Below are positions 23,165-64,000 of a DNA stretch of 64,000 nucleotides, piece after piece. The stretch's first letter is position 1, and every line of letters starts with the position of its first letter. The DNA lies in NCBI RefSeq assembly GCF_001522545.3, contig NC_031776.1, positions 35,621,248-35,685,247 on the forward strand. The letters run 5' to 3'. Source of the stretch: Parus major (lineage: Eukaryota; Chordata; Aves; Passeriformes; Paridae). The notes under the pieces were generated by a model that saw nothing but the letters and a program-made list of their open reading frames with translations, ran no database searches and was not told the origin of the DNA. A program made the translations under genes and the position numbers.

Positions 23165-23370
23165 CTGGATGATGTCCAGGGTCCCTTTCTGGACGATGTT
23201 TGGGGTCCCTCCCATCCCACCCCTGGATGATGTTTAGGATCCCTCCCATCCCTGGATGATGTTTGGGGTCCCATCCTATCTCTGGATGATGTTTAGGATC
23301 CCTCCCACCCCTGGATGAAGTTTAGGATCCCTCCCACCCCTGGATGATGTTTGGGGTCCCTCCCACCCCC
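23165..23370. repeat. 30-bp minisatellite derived from the CR1 3' end
   Basis: About seven copies of a 24-35 bp unit beginning ctggatgatgttt and continuing aggatccctcccac. The unit resembles the terminal CR1 segment (tggatgatctttaaggtccc-type) that directly precedes it, so the array most likely arose by tandem amplification of the CR1 tail. It abuts the KIF5C CpG island. Confidence 0.85.
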
Positions 23371-23454
23371 GGCTGACGCTGCAGGGAGGTCCCGGCGGTG
23401 GCCGCGCAGCCGCTCGGGCTCGGGGCCGCTCCGGGGCGTGTCGGCGGGCTCTGA

Positions 23455-64000
<40,546 letters not shown>

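Overview
This is a vertebrate, and specifically bird, nuclear genome window; a songbird is likely. The evidence is spliced genes with GT-AG introns, CR1 LINE 3' ends on both strands, ERV-type solo LTRs, and short introns full of AT-rich and GC-rich tandem repeats. It carries two protein genes on the + strand in the order EPC2 then KIF5C, which is the order I recall from human 2q23. The paralogous pair EPC1/KIF5B was excluded on protein sequence: exon 2 of the kinesin reads as KIF5C ([30 protein letters not shown]). Layout: 1-1656 is an EPC2 intron. From 1657 to 14302 there are eleven EPC2 coding exons to the stop codon, about 653 residues, lacking only the N-terminal ~153. The EPC2 3' UTR runs to about 14.7 kb (proximal poly(A) signal) or 15.5 kb (distal). 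The intergenic gap of about 7.7 kb holds CR1 fragments, two LTRs of different families, a triplicated AT-rich block and a possible SOX/homeodomain element. At 22.4-23.4 kb, directly upstream of the KIF5C CpG-island promoter, a CR1 has been split by an LTR and its 3' end amplified into a 30-bp minisatellite. KIF5C exons 1-11 (23548-62051) encode residues 1-372, which is the complete motor domain, neck linker and start of the neck coiled coil; the stalk and tail exons lie beyond the window. KIF5C intron 1 is about 17.3 kb. Tandem arrays occupy much of the KIF5C introns, and all eight N-runs lie in or beside such low-complexity or tandem sequence, so local lengths are unreliable there. How the genes work: EPC2 is a nuclear scaffold related to the EPC1 subunit of the NuA4/TIP60 histone acetyltransferase complex; KIF5C is a neuron-enriched kinesin-1 heavy chain for plus-end-directed microtubule transport. 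They are not functionally linked, only old neighbours, probably from a vertebrate whole-genome duplication block. I see no tRNA, rRNA, CRISPR or novel gene system. The unusual content is repeat-driven remodelling around KIF5C and several candidate non-coding regulatory blocks.
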